From assembly GCF_000170915.1 (NCBI RefSeq), contig NZ_ABCT01000003.1:124001-188000 (forward strand): 64,000 nt of DNA, written 5' to 3'. The notes under the pieces were generated by a model. It made no database searches, had not been told where the DNA came from, and was given only the letters and a program-made list of their open reading frames with translations. Made by a program: the position numbers and the translations under genes. Each line of letters begins with the position of its first letter. Position 1 is the stretch's first letter. The stretch is from Limnobacter sp. MED105 (GTDB taxonomy: Bacteria; Pseudomonadota; Gammaproteobacteria; Burkholderiales; Burkholderiaceae_B). Below, in pieces: positions 31,004 to 42,323 of this stretch.

Positions 31004-31386
31004 TGAGCAGCACCCCTGAAATTGATTCGACCCGCAAAAAAGCATACTGGGCAACGGTAATCAGCCTGTTGGCATTAATCGCCCTGTGTGTAGCCTGGGA
31101 GCTTTTTATTGCGCCGATTCGCCCCGGTGGCAGCTGGCTGGTGCTGAAGGTGTTGCCCTTGCTGCTGGTGGTACCGGGTATTTTCAAACAACGCGTACGA
31201 ACCTACCAGGCCACATCACTGTTGGTGTGGCTATACTTTGCGGAAGGTGCCACACGCGCCAGTTCCGATCCGGCACTGGCCTCGCAGTTGATGGCCGGGC
31301 TGGAGGTGCTTTTGACCATTGCGCTGTTTGCCAGTGTCAGCGTATTTGCCCGCACCTACAAAGTACCCAAAACCAAGGTTGCTTGA
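31003..31386 (+). CDS. DUF2069 family membrane protein
   Basis: A 127-residue protein with four predicted membrane helices (ATVISLLALIALCVAWELF, LVLKVLPLLLVVPGIF, a short helix around SLLVWLYFAEGATRA, and AGLEVLLTIALFASVSVFA). It matches DUF2069, commonly found next to wrbA. Function unknown. The ATG at 31003 overlaps the wrbA stop. Confidence 0.85.
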
Positions 31387-31390
31387 ACGC

Positions 31391-32821
31391 ATGAATGAAT
31401 TTCTTAAACAATTGCGCAAACAGGCACCTGGGCTGCTGATTAACACCGATGCAGCCTACATTGCCCGAGCGTGCACCGACTGGCGTAAACGCTACTGCAC
31501 CACTGCGCTCGCTGTTCTGGAACCCATGAGTACCCGGCAGGTGCAGGCGATTGTAAAAATATGCGATGCGTTCAATGTGGCGATTTCAACTCAAGGTGGT
31601 AACACCGGATTGGTGGGCGGGGCAGTGCCAGCGGCCGACAGTGATCCGGTAAAACTAGCCCACGTGGTTCTTAAAACCGGGCGCATTCGTGAAGTATTGA
31701 AACTTGACGAAAGCAACCTGACCCTGACTGCCAGTGCTGGTTATACGCTGTACGAGATTCAGGAGTACGCACAGGCACACGGCTTTTTGTTTCCCCTCAG
31801 CCTGGCTTCGGAAGGCACCTGCACTTTGGGCGGCAACCTGGCGAGCAACGCAGGCGGCGTGGCCGTACTGCGCTATGGCAACACCCGTGAATTGTGCCTT
31901 GGACTTGAGTATGTGAACGCGCAAGGCGAGTTGTGTGGTGACTTGCGTGGACTTCGCAAAAATAACACTGGATATGACTTGCGCCATTTACTGATCGGCT
32001 CAGAAGGCACACTGGGTATTGTAACCACCGCCTGCATGAAGGTGTACCCTGCCCCGAAAAGCCGCTGCGTGGCCTGGCTGAATGTTGACAACATTCAAAC
32101 CGCGGTGGATGCCTTGGGCTTTGTACAAGGCCACTTGTTCGGTGAACTCAGCAGCTACGAATGGATGAACGCCAATGCTATTGATGTGGTTCAAACCCAT
32201 TTTCCTGCCCGCGCGCCTACCTGCCCTGGTGCTGTTGACCATGTGCTCGCTGAATTCACCTCATTGGGTTCCGAAACCACCTTGCGCGAACAAGTCACCA
32301 AAACACTCGAGGCGCTGTTGGAAGAGCTTCCCGGGGTACGCAACATCGCCATGGCTCAAAATGGACGGGAAATTGAAGCGTTTTGGGCATTGCGAGAAAA
32401 CATTTCCGAAGCGCAGGCCAAAGAGGGTTTGAACGTGAAACACGATGTAGCCTGCGCTGTCTCGCAGCTACCCACATTTCACGACATGGCCCTGAATGAC
32501 ATTGCTGAGCACGGCGTGGATGTTCGGCCGGTGTTGTTTGGTCATTTGGGCGATGGCAACCTGCACTTCAATTTGTCGGCGCCCAAAGGCAGCGATGCCG
32601 CTGAATTTCTGAAGCAACACCAAACTTTGCTGAACAATTTGGTACACGATGCAATTCTTCGCTGCGGCGGTACCGTATCGGCTGAACATGGCATTGGACA
32701 GTTGAAAGCCGAACTACTGCGAGATATTACGAGTGCCAGCAACTATGCTGCATTCAAGGCCATCAAACAGGCCATGGATCCTAAAAACCTCCTGAACCCT
32801 GGCAAGCTGGTGTTGATATGA
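31391..32821 (+). CDS. FAD-linked dehydrogenase (D-2-hydroxy acid / GlcD type)
   Basis: Flavin dehydrogenase of 476 residues. The FAD-binding region has STQGGNTGLVGGAVP and ASEGTCTLGGNLASNAGG. The C-terminal cap has GHLGDGNLHFNLS, with histidines that bind a divalent metal in D-2-hydroxyglutarate/D-lactate dehydrogenases, and SAEHGIGQLK. The family oxidises D-2-hydroxy acids; the exact substrate is not clear. Four bases after the DUF2069 stop, so in an operon with wrbA. Confidence 0.88.
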   Translation: MNEFLKQLRKQAPGLLINTDAAYIARACTDWRKRYCTTALAVLEPMSTRQVQAIVKICDAFNVAISTQGGNTGLVGGAVPAADSDPVKLAHVVLKTGRIREVLKLDESNLTLTASAGYTLYEIQEYAQAHGFLFPLSLASEGTCTLGGNLASNAGGVAVLRYGNTRELCLGLEYVNAQGELCGDLRGLRKNNTGYDLRHLLIGSEGTLGIVTTACMKVYPAPKSRCVAWLNVDNIQTAVDALGFVQGHLFGELSSYEWMNANAIDVVQTHFPARAPTCPGAVDHVLAEFTSLGSETTLREQVTKTLEALLEELPGVRNIAMAQNGREIEAFWALRENISEAQAKEGLNVKHDVACAVSQLPTFHDMALNDIAEHGVDVRPVLFGHLGDGNLHFNLSAPKGSDAAEFLKQHQTLLNNLVHDAILRCGGTVSAEHGIGQLKAELLRDITSASNYAAFKAIKQAMDPKNLLNPGKLVLI

Positions 32822-32894
32822 GCCCGGCAGCGGTTGCGGTTTATTGACGACCTATTAAGAGATTGCAGCCATCTCGTCAGGGTTACCTGATTTC

Positions 32895-33875
32895 TCACTG
32901 CCGAGTTGACTTAACCATCATCGCCAGCGCATCTTCAACCACCTGCCAGTTGTTGGCCTTCAGCCGGGTTGAATCCGACAACACTTGGCGGTAAAGCCTT
33001 CCACCGGGCTGTCCGTGAAACAGACCCAACCACGATTTTGTGATGCTTCGAATACTCTCTCCCCGGCTCAACTCCTGTTCAGCATAGGCCCGCAATTCAT
33101 CGATTACGTCCAAACGGGTTTTCTGCGTAGTTGGCTTACCAATCACTTCATCAAAGCCGGCCAATAGCCACGGATTGGAATAGGCCTCTCGACCAATCAT
33201 GCAGCCATCTGCCCACTGAAGGTGACTTTCAATTGCTTCCAGGGTGGTAATCCCCCCATTCAAAATGATTTGAAGGTGCGGAAAATGTTGCTTCAGACGT
33301 TTGACCACCTCGTAACGCAAAGGAGGAATATCACGATTTTCCTTGGGTGACAGACCTTTCAGCACTGCGTTGCGCGCATGCACAATGAAGGTGTTACAAC
33401 CCGCCTCACTGACCTTGCCTACAAAGTCAAAAAGCATGGTTTCGCTTTCATCGTAATCAAGCCCGATCCGATGCTTCACAGTCACATCAATCGAGCAGGC
33501 GTCCCGCATGGCCTTCACGCAATCGGCCACCAAACCGGGCTCAGCCATCAGGCAGGCACCAAACGCACCTTTCTGAACCCGCTCGGAAGGGCAACCCACA
33601 TTCATGTTCAATTCATCGTAACCCGCCTGCTCAATCCACTTGGCGCAACGTGCCATGTGCTCGGGGTCGCTGCCACCGAGCTGAAAAGCAACTGGGTGTT
33701 CTTCGTCATTGAATGCCAAAAAACGATTGCGATCGCCGTACACCAGCGCACCTGTAGTGATCATTTCGGTGTAAAGCCAGGTGTGCTGACTGATCGCACG
33801 GTGAAACCGGCGGCAATGCCGATCGGTCCAGTCGATCATTGGAGCAACAGATAAAGTTCTTGGTTTGAATGTCAT
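32895..33875 (-). CDS. dusA: tRNA-dihydrouridine synthase DusA
   Basis: FMN enzyme that reduces uridines at positions 20/20a of tRNA. The N-terminus has SVAPMIDWTDRHCRRF, the catalytic cysteine lies in NVGCPSERVQKGAFGACLM, the phosphate-binding lysine in VKHRIG, and NGGI is the FMN phosphate loop. The C-terminal helical domain ends at residue 326, a normal length. The DusA subgroup rather than DusB/C is judged from the ERVQKGAFGACLM signature. Confidence 0.93.
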   Translation of the reverse strand: MTFKPRTLSVAPMIDWTDRHCRRFHRAISQHTWLYTEMITTGALVYGDRNRFLAFNDEEHPVAFQLGGSDPEHMARCAKWIEQAGYDELNMNVGCPSERVQKGAFGACLMAEPGLVADCVKAMRDACSIDVTVKHRIGLDYDESETMLFDFVGKVSEAGCNTFIVHARNAVLKGLSPKENRDIPPLRYEVVKRLKQHFPHLQIILNGGITTLEAIESHLQWADGCMIGREAYSNPWLLAGFDEVIGKPTTQKTRLDVIDELRAYAEQELSRGESIRSITKSWLGLFHGQPGGRLYRQVLSDSTRLKANNWQVVEDALAMMVKSTRQ

Positions 33876-33893
33876 GCTTCGGATTTTACAAAC

Positions 33894-33920
33894 AAAAAGG
33901 GCGAGGCCAAAGCCACGCCC
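33894..33920 (-). terminator. Rho-independent terminator after typA
   Basis: GGGCGaGGC (33899-33907) and GCCaCGCCC (33912-33920) form an 8-pair hairpin with one mismatch. On the minus strand it is followed by TTTTTG. It closes the rimP-to-typA run. Confidence 0.8.
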
Positions 33921-33953
33921 CTCTTGAAATCTGGCCTTTCAGCCAAACAAAAC

Positions 33954-35774
33954 TTACGCTGCGTCGCGGCTTGCGCGCTTGCGCTCGTGTTCCTTCAGGA
34001 AGCGCTTGCGAATACGAATGTTCTTCGGTGTAATTTCCACCAATTCGTCTTCCGCAATAAATTCAACCGCGTATTCCAGATTCATCTGGATCGGTGGAAC
34101 CAGGCGAACGGCTTCATCGGTACCTGATGAACGAACGTTGGTCAGCTGCTTGCCCTTGATCGGGTTCACAACCAGGTCGTTGTCACGGCTGTGAATACCG
34201 ATCACCATGCCTTCGTACAGGGCTTCGCCTGGGGACACAAACATGCGGCCACGGTCTTGCAATTTCCACAAGGCGTAGGCGACTGCATCACCATCGTCTT
34301 GAGAAATCAGCACGCCGTTGTGACGCTCGGCCGAGCCGCCTTCGCGCACAGGTGCATATTGATCAAACACGTGGCTGATCAAGCCAGTGCCGCGTGTCAA
34401 TGTCATGAAGTCGCCCTGGAAACCAATCAAGCCACGCGCTGGAATTTTGTATTCCAGACGAACACGGCCTTTGCCATCGGGAGACATGTCGAGCAAATCA
34501 CCTTTCCGTCGACCCAGTTCTTCCATCACGCCGCCCTGGTGTGAATCTTCCACATCCACGGTCAACATTTCATAGGGCTCGCACTTCACGCCGTCGATTT
34601 CCTTGAACACCACGCGTGGGCGGGAAACAGCCAACTCGTAGCCTTCACGGCGCATGTTTTCCAGCAAAATGGTCAGGTGCAATTCACCACGACCAGAGAC
34701 TTCAAACACTGTATCGTCATCGGTGTCTTTCACGCGCAAAGCCACGTTGGCCTTCAATTCACGCTGCAAACGGTCACGCAACTGGCGGCTGGTTACAAAC
34801 TTGCCTTCACGGCCTGCCAATGGGGAGGTGTTCACCATGAAGTTCATGGTCAAGGTTGGCTCGTCAATTGCCGGAATTTCCAGACCTTCCACGCAATCGG
34901 GTGCGCAAATTGTGGTACCGATACCGATTTCTTCAATACCATTGATCAGGCAAATATCACCGGCCTGTGCTTCCTCTTCCTGAATACGCTCCAGGCCGCG
35001 GAACTTTAGAACCTGGTTGATACGACCGTTGAATGGGGTGCCGTCTGGGCCATTGATGCAGGTGACCTGCTGACCCACGCGCACCGTACCGCGCTTGATG
35101 CGGCCAATACCGATCTTGCCAACATAGCTGTTGTAATCCAGAGAGGTAATCTGGAACTGCAGTGGACCATTGGGGTCATCATCACGTACAGGAACGTACT
35201 TCAAAATCGCTTCGAACAATGGGCGCATGGTGCCTTCACGTACATCCGGTGTATCGCCTGCATAGCCATTCAAGCCAGATGCATACACAATCGGGAAGTC
35301 CAACTGCTCGTCGGTCGCACCCAACTTGTCGAACAAGTCGAAAGTCTGATCAATTACCCACTCAACGCGCGCACCTGGGCGGTCTACTTTGTTCACTACC
35401 ACGATTGGCTTCAAACCCAAGGCCAAGGCCTTGCGGGTTACAAAGCGTGTTTGGGGCATGGGGCCTTCAACGGCATCAACCAACAACAATACAGAGTCAA
35501 CCATCGACAACACGCGCTCCACTTCACCACCGAAGTCGGCGTGTCCTGGGGTGTCAACGATGTTGATGTGGGTGCCTTCATATTCAACCGCGCAGTTTTT
35601 TGACAGAATCGTGATGCCACGTTCTTTTTCAATGTCGTTGCTGTCCATCACGCGTTCCTCGAGCTTTTCATTCTCGCGGAAGGTGCCGGACTGGCGAAGG
35701 AGTTGGTCTACCAGCGTGGTTTTGCCGTGGTCCACGTGGGCGATAATTGCAACGTTACGTAATGCGCGTGTCAT
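33954..35774 (-). CDS. typA: Translational GTPase TypA/BipA
   Basis: EF-G-like ribosomal GTPase involved in ribosome assembly and stress growth. G1 is [12 protein letters not shown]3 is [14 protein letters not shown] and G4 is NKVDRPGA; domains II, III and the BipA-specific C-terminal domain follow. 606 residues is the standard length. AGG lies 8 nt before the ATG. Its start overlaps the truB stop by 4 nt. Confidence 0.97.
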   Translation of the reverse strand: MTRALRNVAIIAHVDHGKTTLVDQLLRQSGTFRENEKLEERVMDSNDIEKERGITILSKNCAVEYEGTHINIVDTPGHADFGGEVERVLSMVDSVLLLVDAVEGPMPQTRFVTRKALALGLKPIVVVNKVDRPGARVEWVIDQTFDLFDKLGATDEQLDFPIVYASGLNGYAGDTPDVREGTMRPLFEAILKYVPVRDDDPNGPLQFQITSLDYNSYVGKIGIGRIKRGTVRVGQQVTCINGPDGTPFNGRINQVLKFRGLERIQEEEAQAGDICLINGIEEIGIGTTICAPDCVEGLEIPAIDEPTLTMNFMVNTSPLAGREGKFVTSRQLRDRLQRELKANVALRVKDTDDDTVFEVSGRGELHLTILLENMRREGYELAVSRPRVVFKEIDGVKCEPYEMLTVDVEDSHQGGVMEELGRRKGDLLDMSPDGKGRVRLEYKIPARGLIGFQGDFMTLTRGTGLISHVFDQYAPVREGGSAERHNGVLISQDDGDAVAYALWKLQDRGRMFVSPGEALYEGMVIGIHSRDNDLVVNPIKGKQLTNVRSSGTDEAVRLVPPIQMNLEYAVEFIAEDELVEITPKNIRIRKRFLKEHERKRASRDAA

Positions 35775-36805
35775 AGATTTACCTGAATCAATCTGTCGGG
35801 TCGAAGCAAGGCGCCCTTCCCATCCGTTTCTAAAATGCCTGTTCCCATGAATCGGGAATTGCCTTTGAAGGCTGTATTGCTAACTTCGGTGTTCACATCC
35901 TGTGCAGGGGCTTCTCCGTACACCCGCACCCGCCCTGGTTTGGCATCGGCCAATTCCAGCGGCAATCGTTGCCCGTGCGAAAACCGCCGCGCAAACTCAT
36001 TGTTCAATTCGACTTTTCCCAGGCTGCCCAACAGGGCATCAACCGGGAAAAGCACCGCATCCAAAGCGTCAAAGGGGGTTTCCGATTCACCGAGCACTTT
36101 AAGTGCTTCAAGGGTGTACGCGCGTTCCACTTTCAAGTCACCGATTGCGGTTCTGCGCAATTCCGTGAGATAGCCCGCTGTGCCTAAGGCCTTGGCGATG
36201 TCTTCGCCCAAGGTGCGCACGTAGGTGCCTTTGCTGCAATTTACTTCCAGTTCAATGGTGCAACTGCTTTCACCATGGTTTGTATTGTGCTCGACTTTGA
36301 TGACATCCAATTGATGGATCAAAAGGGTTCGAGCGGGTCTGTCCAATTCAATGCCTTCGCGAGCATACTCGTACAAAGGCTTGCCGTCTTTCTTTAATGC
36401 AGAAAACATCGGCGGTACTTGTTGAATTTCTCCAACAAATTGCTCGCATACCTGTTTTACTTCATCCTCGGTGATGCTTTCAAGGGCGCGGTTGCCGACT
36501 TTCGTCAATTCGCCCTCGGCATCGCCAGTGTTGCTTGAAAACCCAAGCCGCACTTTGGTGCGATAGGTTTTGCTGGCATCGATTAAATCAGCAGCAAACT
36601 TGGTGGCCTCGCCGAACATCAAAGGCAGCAAACCACTTGCGAGCGGGTCGAGCGTGCCGGTGTGGCCTGTTTTTTCTGCCCTGTACAAACGCTTTACGAT
36701 TTGCAAGGCTTGATTGGACGAAAAACCAGTCGATTTATCGAACAACAGCACACCCGACAAGGCACGCTTCTGTTTCTTAGTCTCCGCCACCGTCGCCACC
36801 ACCAT
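35771..36805 (-). CDS. truB: tRNA pseudouridine(55) synthase TruB
   Basis: Makes pseudouridine 55 in the tRNA T-loop. The catalytic aspartate lies in [14 protein letters not shown]; other family motifs are [13 protein letters not shown] and [14 protein letters not shown]. About 344 residues, slightly longer than E. coli TruB because of a C-terminal PUA-like part. The exact start is ambiguous (ATG 36805, ATG 36826 or a GTG near 36790), since it overlaps the glycine-rich end of rbfA. Confidence 0.93.
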   Translation of the reverse strand: MVVATVAETKKQKRALSGVLLFDKSTGFSSNQALQIVKRLYRAEKTGHTGTLDPLASGLLPLMFGEATKFAADLIDASKTYRTKVRLGFSSNTGDAEGELTKVGNRALESITEDEVKQVCEQFVGEIQQVPPMFSALKKDGKPLYEYAREGIELDRPARTLLIHQLDVIKVEHNTNHGESSCTIELEVNCSKGTYVRTLGEDIAKALGTAGYLTELRRTAIGDLKVERAYTLEALKVLGESETPFDALDAVLFPVDALLGSLGKVELNNEFARRFSHGQRLPLELADAKPGRVRVYGEAPAQDVNTEVSNTAFKGNSRFMGTGILETDGKGALLRPDRLIQVNL

Positions 36806-37181
36806 CCGAATCCGTGGCACCACCACCCTCGCCTTTCAGCGCCCGGTCGATTATTTGGGCCATTTCAGCCCCACGTTCTACCGATTGGTCGTGTTTGAAG
36901 CGCAAGGTAGGCACGGTGTGAATGTGCAGCTTCTTGAAAATCAAATTGCGCAAGTAACCCGAAGAATCATTCAATGCCTCTTCAGTGGTTTCCGCTGAAC
37001 CAGTCAACACCGAGAAATACACAGTTGCATAGGCGTAATCGGGAGTCAGTTCCACATCTGTGATCGTGACAAAACCAAGCCGTGGGTCTCTCAACTCACG
37101 GGGAATCAGCTCAGCCAGGTCTTTCTGGATTTGCTCGGCAACCCGAATGCCTCTGGCTGGTGCTTTTTTCTTGTGACGCAT
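36777..37181 (-). CDS. rbfA: Ribosome-binding factor A
   Basis: KH-like protein that helps mature the 16S rRNA 5' end. Conserved stretches are VAEQIQKDLAELIPRELRDPR and FVTITDVELTPDYAYATVYFS. The C-terminus is an unusual Gly/Asp-rich tail ([18 protein letters not shown]) whose DNA overlaps the truB start. 134 residues. Confidence 0.93.
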   Translation of the reverse strand: MRHKKKAPARGIRVAEQIQKDLAELIPRELRDPRLGFVTITDVELTPDYAYATVYFSVLTGSAETTEEALNDSSGYLRNLIFKKLHIHTVPTLRFKHDQSVERGAEMAQIIDRALKGEGGGATDSDGGGDGGGD

Positions 37182-37208
37182 ACTTTCCTTTTCAAACCCA
37201 TGCGGCCA

Positions 37209-40040
37209 TTACAGCTGCGTACGGGCCACTTCCTTCACTTCAAATGCTTCCAGAATGTCGCCAACCTGGATGTCGTCGTAGTTGTGCAGCTGCAAACCGC
37301 ACTCAAAGTTCTGGCGCACTTCTTTGGCGTCGTCCTTGAATCGTTTCAGCGAAGCCAGCTGGCCCGTCCACACCACTACGTTGTCGCGCAGCAAGCGAAC
37401 GCCCGCACCACGACGAATTACACCGTCGGTTACCATACAACCCGCGACAGAACCCACCTTGGAGATCTTGTACACTTCGCGGATTTCCACGTTACCGATG
37501 ATTTCCTCTTTCTTGTCTGGCGTCAGCATGCCGGTCATCGCGGCCTTGATTTCGTCTACAGCGTCATAAATGATGTTGTAGTAGCGAATATCCACGCCGT
37601 TGTTCTCGGCGGTTTTACGGGCGCCCTGGTCGGCACGCACGTTAAAGCCGATGATTACCGCCTTGGAGGCCACTGCCAGGTTCACATCAGATTCGCTGAT
37701 GCCACCCACAGCGGCGTGTACCACCTGCACCTTGACTTCGTCGGTCGACAGTTTTTGCAAGGCATGCGACAAGGCTTCTTGTGAACCCTGTACGTCGGCC
37801 TTCAAAATTACGGCCAGGCTCTTGACTTCGCCCTCGGCCATTTGCTCAAACATGTTTTCCAGCTTGGCCGCTTGTTGCTTGGCCAACTTCACATCACGGA
37901 ACTTGCCTTGACGGAACAAGGCGATTTCGCGGGCTTTGCGTTCGTCTGGCAATACGATCACTTCCTCACCAGCAGCAGGTACATCGCTCAAACCCTGAAT
38001 TTCCACAGGGATTGAAGGGCCGGCTGAGTCGATTGAACGACCGTTTTCATCAACCATGGCGCGAACGCGACCAAACGCTGAACCAGCCAAAACCACGTCT
38101 CCTTTTTTCAAGGTGCCGCTTTGAACCAGCACGGTGGCCACTGGGCCACGGCCTTTGTCGAGGCGGGATTCAACCACGAGACCTTTGGCGGGTGCTTCAA
38201 CCTGCGCTTTCAATTCCATCACTTCAGCTTGCAACAACACTTGCTCGAGCAAGTCGTCGATGCCCTTACCGGTTTTCGCAGAAACGGGAACCATGGGCGA
38301 ATCGCCGCCGTATTCTTCAGGAACAACCGAGTGAGAGATAAGCTCTTGCTTCACGCGCTCAGGATTAGAGTCTGGCTTGTCGATTTTGTTGATCGCCACC
38401 ACCAATGGCACACCTGCCGCTTTGGCATGGTGAATCGCTTCAATGGTTTGGGGCATCACGCCGTCATCGGCAGAAACAACCAGAATCACGATGTCGGTTG
38501 CCTTGGCACCACGGGCACGCATGGCGGTAAACGCCTCGTGGCCGGGAGTGTCCAGGAAGGTGATCATGCCGCGCTCTGTTTCCACGTGGTAAGCACCAAT
38601 GTGTTGGGTAATACCGCCTGCTTCACCAGAGGCCACTTTTGCACTGCGAATGTAATCAAGCAGCGATGTTTTACCGTGGTCAACGTGACCCATGACGGTA
38701 ACGACCGGTGCACGGGGCACGGAAGGTGCCTCAGAGTGCGCCACGCCGGCTTCTTCGATCATCGCTTCGGGATCATCAAGCTTGGCCGCAATCGCTCTGT
38801 GACCCAATTCCTCGGTTACGATCATGGCGGTGTCTTGATCAAGCACCTGGTTGATGGTGACCATTTGGCCCATCTTCATCAAACACTTGATTACTTCAGC
38901 AGCCTTCACGGACATTTTGTGCGCCAGGTCGGCCACTGTAATGGTTTCTGGAACGTGAACGTCACGAACCACCGGCTCAGTGGGCTGGTTGAAGTTACTT
39001 TGTTCCTGGCTGTGGCGGTTGTTCTTGCCTTTGGGGCCTTTCCATCCACCCGCGCCTGTACGGCCAACACCGGTTTCACCGCGTGTTTTCAAACCACCAC
39101 GGCGACGGCCGGGTTCTTCTTTCGCACCGGGTGCACGAACGCCTTTGCGGCCACGTTCTGCTGCGGCATCGTCATCGCTCGCAACGATCAAAGCTTTCTC
39201 GGGCTTTTTGATGGTTGCCGCAGGCTTGGGCGGCTCAACTGGCTCCTCAGCCTTCATGACCTTGGCTGGCTGGGACATCATGCGGTTGATGGCCGCAACT
39301 TCAGCTTCTGCTGCCTTGCGCGCGCGCTCCTGATTGGCGCTGGCTTTTGCAGCATCTTCAGCCGCTTTTTTAGCCTTTTGCTCGGCTTTCAGGGCATCGG
39401 CTGCGCGCTGTTCGCGGGCCTTGGCTTCTTCGGCACGCGCTGCTTGCGCTGCTTCATCCTTGGCATCGGTTTCTTCGTCTGCCTTGGCGGGTTTGGCACT
39501 CTCGGCCTTGGCTTGTTCCACGGCTTCGTGAGCAAGACGCTCTTCTTCGGCGCGCTGACGGGCTTCTTCCTGAAGCTTCAGTTCACGCTCACGTTCTTGC
39601 TCGAGCTTGGCTTGTTTTTCTTTCAGTTCCGCTTCCTGGCGAGCCTTCAACTCGGCCTGGCGCTGCGCTTCAGCGTCGCGACGGGCTTGTTCTGCGGGGT
39701 CAAGCTGAGCTTCCATCACTGGCTCACTTTCACCGGCCTTTTCGGCACGCTGAACAAACACGCGCTTTTTACGCACTTCAACCTGCACTGTGCGTGCACG
39801 GCCGCCTGGGCCTGCCTGCTTGATTTCACTGGTCTGCTTGCGGGTAAGGGTAATTTTCTTCTGACCGCTTTCAGATCCGTGCGCCTTTCTCAGGCTTTCC
39901 AAAAGCTTTCCCTTGTCCGCTTCAGTAACTGCATCTGCCTCAGAAGTTTTGCTCACGCCAGCAGACTTCAACTGCTCCAAAAGAACATCGGCGGGCATTT
40001 TCAACTCTGCTGCAAACTGTGCGACTGTGGTACTGGTCAT
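37209..40040 (-). CDS. infB: Translation initiation factor IF-2
   Basis: GTPase that brings initiator tRNA to the ribosome. The N-terminal domain (about 1-50) is followed by a long, highly charged Lys/Glu/Ala-rich helical linker (about 90-330). The G domain then has [32 protein letters not shown] and NKID, followed by domains II-IV. 943 residues, long but normal for beta-proteobacterial IF-2 with an extended linker. Between nusA and rbfA, as usual. Confidence 0.97.
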   Translation of the reverse strand: MTSTTVAQFAAELKMPADVLLEQLKSAGVSKTSEADAVTEADKGKLLESLRKAHGSESGQKKITLTRKQTSEIKQAGPGGRARTVQVEVRKKRVFVQRAEKAGESEPVMEAQLDPAEQARRDAEAQRQAELKARQEAELKEKQAKLEQERERELKLQEEARQRAEEERLAHEAVEQAKAESAKPAKADEETDAKDEAAQAARAEEAKAREQRAADALKAEQKAKKAAEDAAKASANQERARKAAEAEVAAINRMMSQPAKVMKAEEPVEPPKPAATIKKPEKALIVASDDDAAAERGRKGVRAPGAKEEPGRRRGGLKTRGETGVGRTGAGGWKGPKGKNNRHSQEQSNFNQPTEPVVRDVHVPETITVADLAHKMSVKAAEVIKCLMKMGQMVTINQVLDQDTAMIVTEELGHRAIAAKLDDPEAMIEEAGVAHSEAPSVPRAPVVTVMGHVDHGKTSLLDYIRSAKVASGEAGGITQHIGAYHVETERGMITFLDTPGHEAFTAMRARGAKATDIVILVVSADDGVMPQTIEAIHHAKAAGVPLVVAINKIDKPDSNPERVKQELISHSVVPEEYGGDSPMVPVSAKTGKGIDDLLEQVLLQAEVMELKAQVEAPAKGLVVESRLDKGRGPVATVLVQSGTLKKGDVVLAGSAFGRVRAMVDENGRSIDSAGPSIPVEIQGLSDVPAAGEEVIVLPDERKAREIALFRQGKFRDVKLAKQQAAKLENMFEQMAEGEVKSLAVILKADVQGSQEALSHALQKLSTDEVKVQVVHAAVGGISESDVNLAVASKAVIIGFNVRADQGARKTAENNGVDIRYYNIIYDAVDEIKAAMTGMLTPDKKEEIIGNVEIREVYKISKVGSVAGCMVTDGVIRRGAGVRLLRDNVVVWTGQLASLKRFKDDAKEVRQNFECGLQLHNYDDIQVGDILEAFEVKEVARTQL

Positions 40041-40112
40041 CTACTATTCCTTCAAATTCCCTTACTGACCGGGCCGAGTGGCCCGATTCGACTCTACTCA
40101 ATGCGGTTTGTA

Positions 40113-41582
40113 TTATTCAAACCAGTGTGCTCGCGCTTTCATAATGATGTCGCGGGCACGGTCTTCTTCAATTCCTGCAATCTCAACCAATTCATCAACT
40201 GCCAATTCAGCGAGGCCTTCACGGTCAGAAATTTCAGCGGCTGCCAATTTGCCAACCAGGTCGGCATCTACACCTTCGATGGACATCAGGTCGCCTGCAC
40301 CTTCAACCATTTCTTCACGGGCAATTGCCTCGGTCAGCAATGCATTGCGGGCACGGGTTCTGAGTTCTTCAACCGTGTCGGCATCAAAAGCTTCAATTTC
40401 CTGCATTTCAGCAATTGGCACATAGGCGACTTTTTGGAGTCCGGAAAAGCCTTCTTCGATCAGAATGTTGGCCACTTTTTCGTCCACATCCAGCTTGCTG
40501 GTGAACAATTCGCGCAGCTTGCCTATTTCTTCCTCGGAACGCTTGGCCGATTCTTCGGGTGTCATGATATTGATTTGCCAACCAGTGAGGTCGGAGGCCA
40601 AACGTACGTTTTGACCACTGCGGCCAATGGCTTGAGCCAGTTCGGCTTCGTCCACCACCACTTCCATCACGTGCTGGTCTTCATCAACAACGATGGATTG
40701 AACCGTGGCTGGCGACAGGGCGCCGATTACAAATTGGGCCGGGTCTTCAGACCACAAAACGATGTCCACGCGCTCGCCACCCAATTCCTGGGTAACAGCT
40801 TGAACGCGGGAACCGCGAACACCCACACAGGTGCCGATTGGATCAATACGGCGGTCATGAGCCAACACAGCGATTTTGGCACGCATGCCGGGATCGCGGG
40901 CCGCACCCTTGATTTCCAGGTGACCCTGTTCAATTTCAGGTACTTCCATGGCGAACAAGGCTTTGATGAACTCGGGCGAGGTACGCGACAAAATGACTTG
41001 CTGACCACGGGCCATGCGATCAACCTTCCACAGGTAGGCACGTACACGGTCGCCGGGGCGCAGGCTTTCGCGAGGGATCATTTGATCGCGGGGCAAACGG
41101 GCTTCAATTCGGCCGCTTTCCACAATCGCGTCGCCACGTTCCATGCGCTTGACCTGACCAATCACGATTTTATCGCCACGGTCCAGGAAGTCTTGCAAAA
41201 TTTGCTCGCGCTCTGCGTCGCGAACGCGCTGCAAAATAACCTGCTTGGCGGCTTGTGCACCAATTCGGCCAAATTCAACAGGCTCAAGTTCTTCTTCGAT
41301 GAAGTCACCCATTTCGGCTTCTTCGTCGTGTTTCAACGCCTGGTCGAGAACCATTTGATAGGCGGGATCGTAGAAGTCTTCCTCTGTGACCACTTCCCAG
41401 CGGCGGAAAGTGTCGTAGTCGCCCGTGTCGCGGTCGATGGACACGCGGACATCCACTTCTTCATCGAAGCGCTTCTTGGTTGCGGAAGCCAATGCCAATT
41501 CGAGCGCACCAAAGACAATGTCTTTGTCCACATTCTTTTCGCGCGCCAACGCATCAACTAATAAAAGCAACTCACGGCTCAT
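40113..41582 (-). CDS. nusA: Transcription termination/antitermination factor NusA
   Basis: RNA polymerase-binding factor. The N-terminal domain (residues 1-130) is followed by S1, KH1 and KH2 ([46 protein letters not shown]). Two C-terminal acidic helix-hairpin repeats follow ([16 protein letters not shown] and [20 protein letters not shown]). 489 residues, standard for proteobacteria. Confidence 0.97.
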   Translation of the reverse strand: MSRELLLLVDALAREKNVDKDIVFGALELALASATKKRFDEEVDVRVSIDRDTGDYDTFRRWEVVTEEDFYDPAYQMVLDQALKHDEEAEMGDFIEEELEPVEFGRIGAQAAKQVILQRVRDAEREQILQDFLDRGDKIVIGQVKRMERGDAIVESGRIEARLPRDQMIPRESLRPGDRVRAYLWKVDRMARGQQVILSRTSPEFIKALFAMEVPEIEQGHLEIKGAARDPGMRAKIAVLAHDRRIDPIGTCVGVRGSRVQAVTQELGGERVDIVLWSEDPAQFVIGALSPATVQSIVVDEDQHVMEVVVDEAELAQAIGRSGQNVRLASDLTGWQINIMTPEESAKRSEEEIGKLRELFTSKLDVDEKVANILIEEGFSGLQKVAYVPIAEMQEIEAFDADTVEELRTRARNALLTEAIAREEMVEGAGDLMSIEGVDADLVGKLAAAEISDREGLAELAVDELVEIAGIEEDRARDIIMKARAHWFE

Positions 41583-41592
41583 TCCAGGGCTC

Positions 41593-42108
41593 CTAAAACT
41601 TTAAATGGGGGACCAGACGGGCACCCGCCAAATCAGTTATTTCAAAATCAAGCAAATAGGGTTCGGCATTTTTACCATCGGGAGTCACGAGGACGCCCCA
41701 GGCTTGCTCTTTGCCTTTTTGCAATACGCCTTTGAACTGTTTTTGATTGTTGATGGCCCGCTTGAATTTCAGGGACACTTCTTGATCCAAAAACCGTTCG
41801 AAATCTTTTTTGCGACGTAAAACGCGATCTACGCCCGGCGAGGAGATCTCGAGCCGCTCGTAGTTGACGTTTTCAACGGTGAACAGGTGGGTAAGCTGGT
41901 GGCTTACTTTTTCGCAATCTTCGACTGTGACGCCGGTGGGCGAGTCGATCATAATGCGCAACAGGCCATTGCCTTCGCGCTCAATGTCGGCCACTTCAAG
42001 GCCAAGAGAGGAGATCACGGCGTCGGCTTCCGTAACCCAGGATTCTGACCACACGCCAGACCATGAATTACCAACAAATTCTTCAGGATTAATCACTTCG
42101 CCTTTCAC
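41593..42108 (-). CDS. rimP: Ribosome maturation factor RimP
   Basis: Needed for 30S subunit maturation. The family core begins at [19 protein letters not shown] and includes [21 protein letters not shown]. The frame opens at GTG 42108 and gives about 18 residues more than typical RimP at the N-terminus. The DNA at the start is an exact 12-bp tandem duplication (AAAGGCGAAGTG twice, 42094-42117), so each copy offers an AGG plus GTG start; GTG 42096 is the second option. First gene of the rimP-nusA-infB run. Confidence 0.88.
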   Translation of the reverse strand: MKGEVINPEEFVGNSWSGVWSESWVTEADAVISSLGLEVADIEREGNGLLRIMIDSPTGVTVEDCEKVSHQLTHLFTVENVNYERLEISSPGVDRVLRRKKDFERFLDQEVSLKFKRAINNQKQFKGVLQKGKEQAWGVLVTPDGKNAEPYLLDFEITDLAGARLVPHLKF

Positions 42109-42202
42109 TTCGCCTTTTAACCTTCTATAGCCTTTGCTTGCCTATTCGCTTCGCTTGTTCACTTCATTTGCCTGCTTATTGGCACACCAAAACCGCCTTG
42201 CC

Positions 42203-42227
42203 AAAAAAAAATGGGCCTGTAAGCCCA
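42203..42227 (-). terminator. Terminator after rluB
   Basis: TGGGC (42212-42216) and GCCCA (42223-42227) form a short hairpin, followed on the minus strand by nine T (A run at 42203-42211). It separates rluB from the rimP run. Confidence 0.65.
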
Positions 42228-42323
42228 CTTCATTTGAGACACCCTTTTTGGAGTGGGCGCTCAGGCAGCCTCAGAGAATAACCGAAACTGCCTTTATTTT
42301 CAAGTAATTTCCGGTGCGGGGAA

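Noticed and set aside
38121-41561. A 1,146-codon open frame on the plus strand opposite infB and nusA
   Set aside because: It lies entirely antisense to two certain genes, its protein is rich in Phe, His, Cys and Gly without domains, and long antisense frames are expected from the codon bias of charged, Ala/Glu/Lys-rich IF-2.
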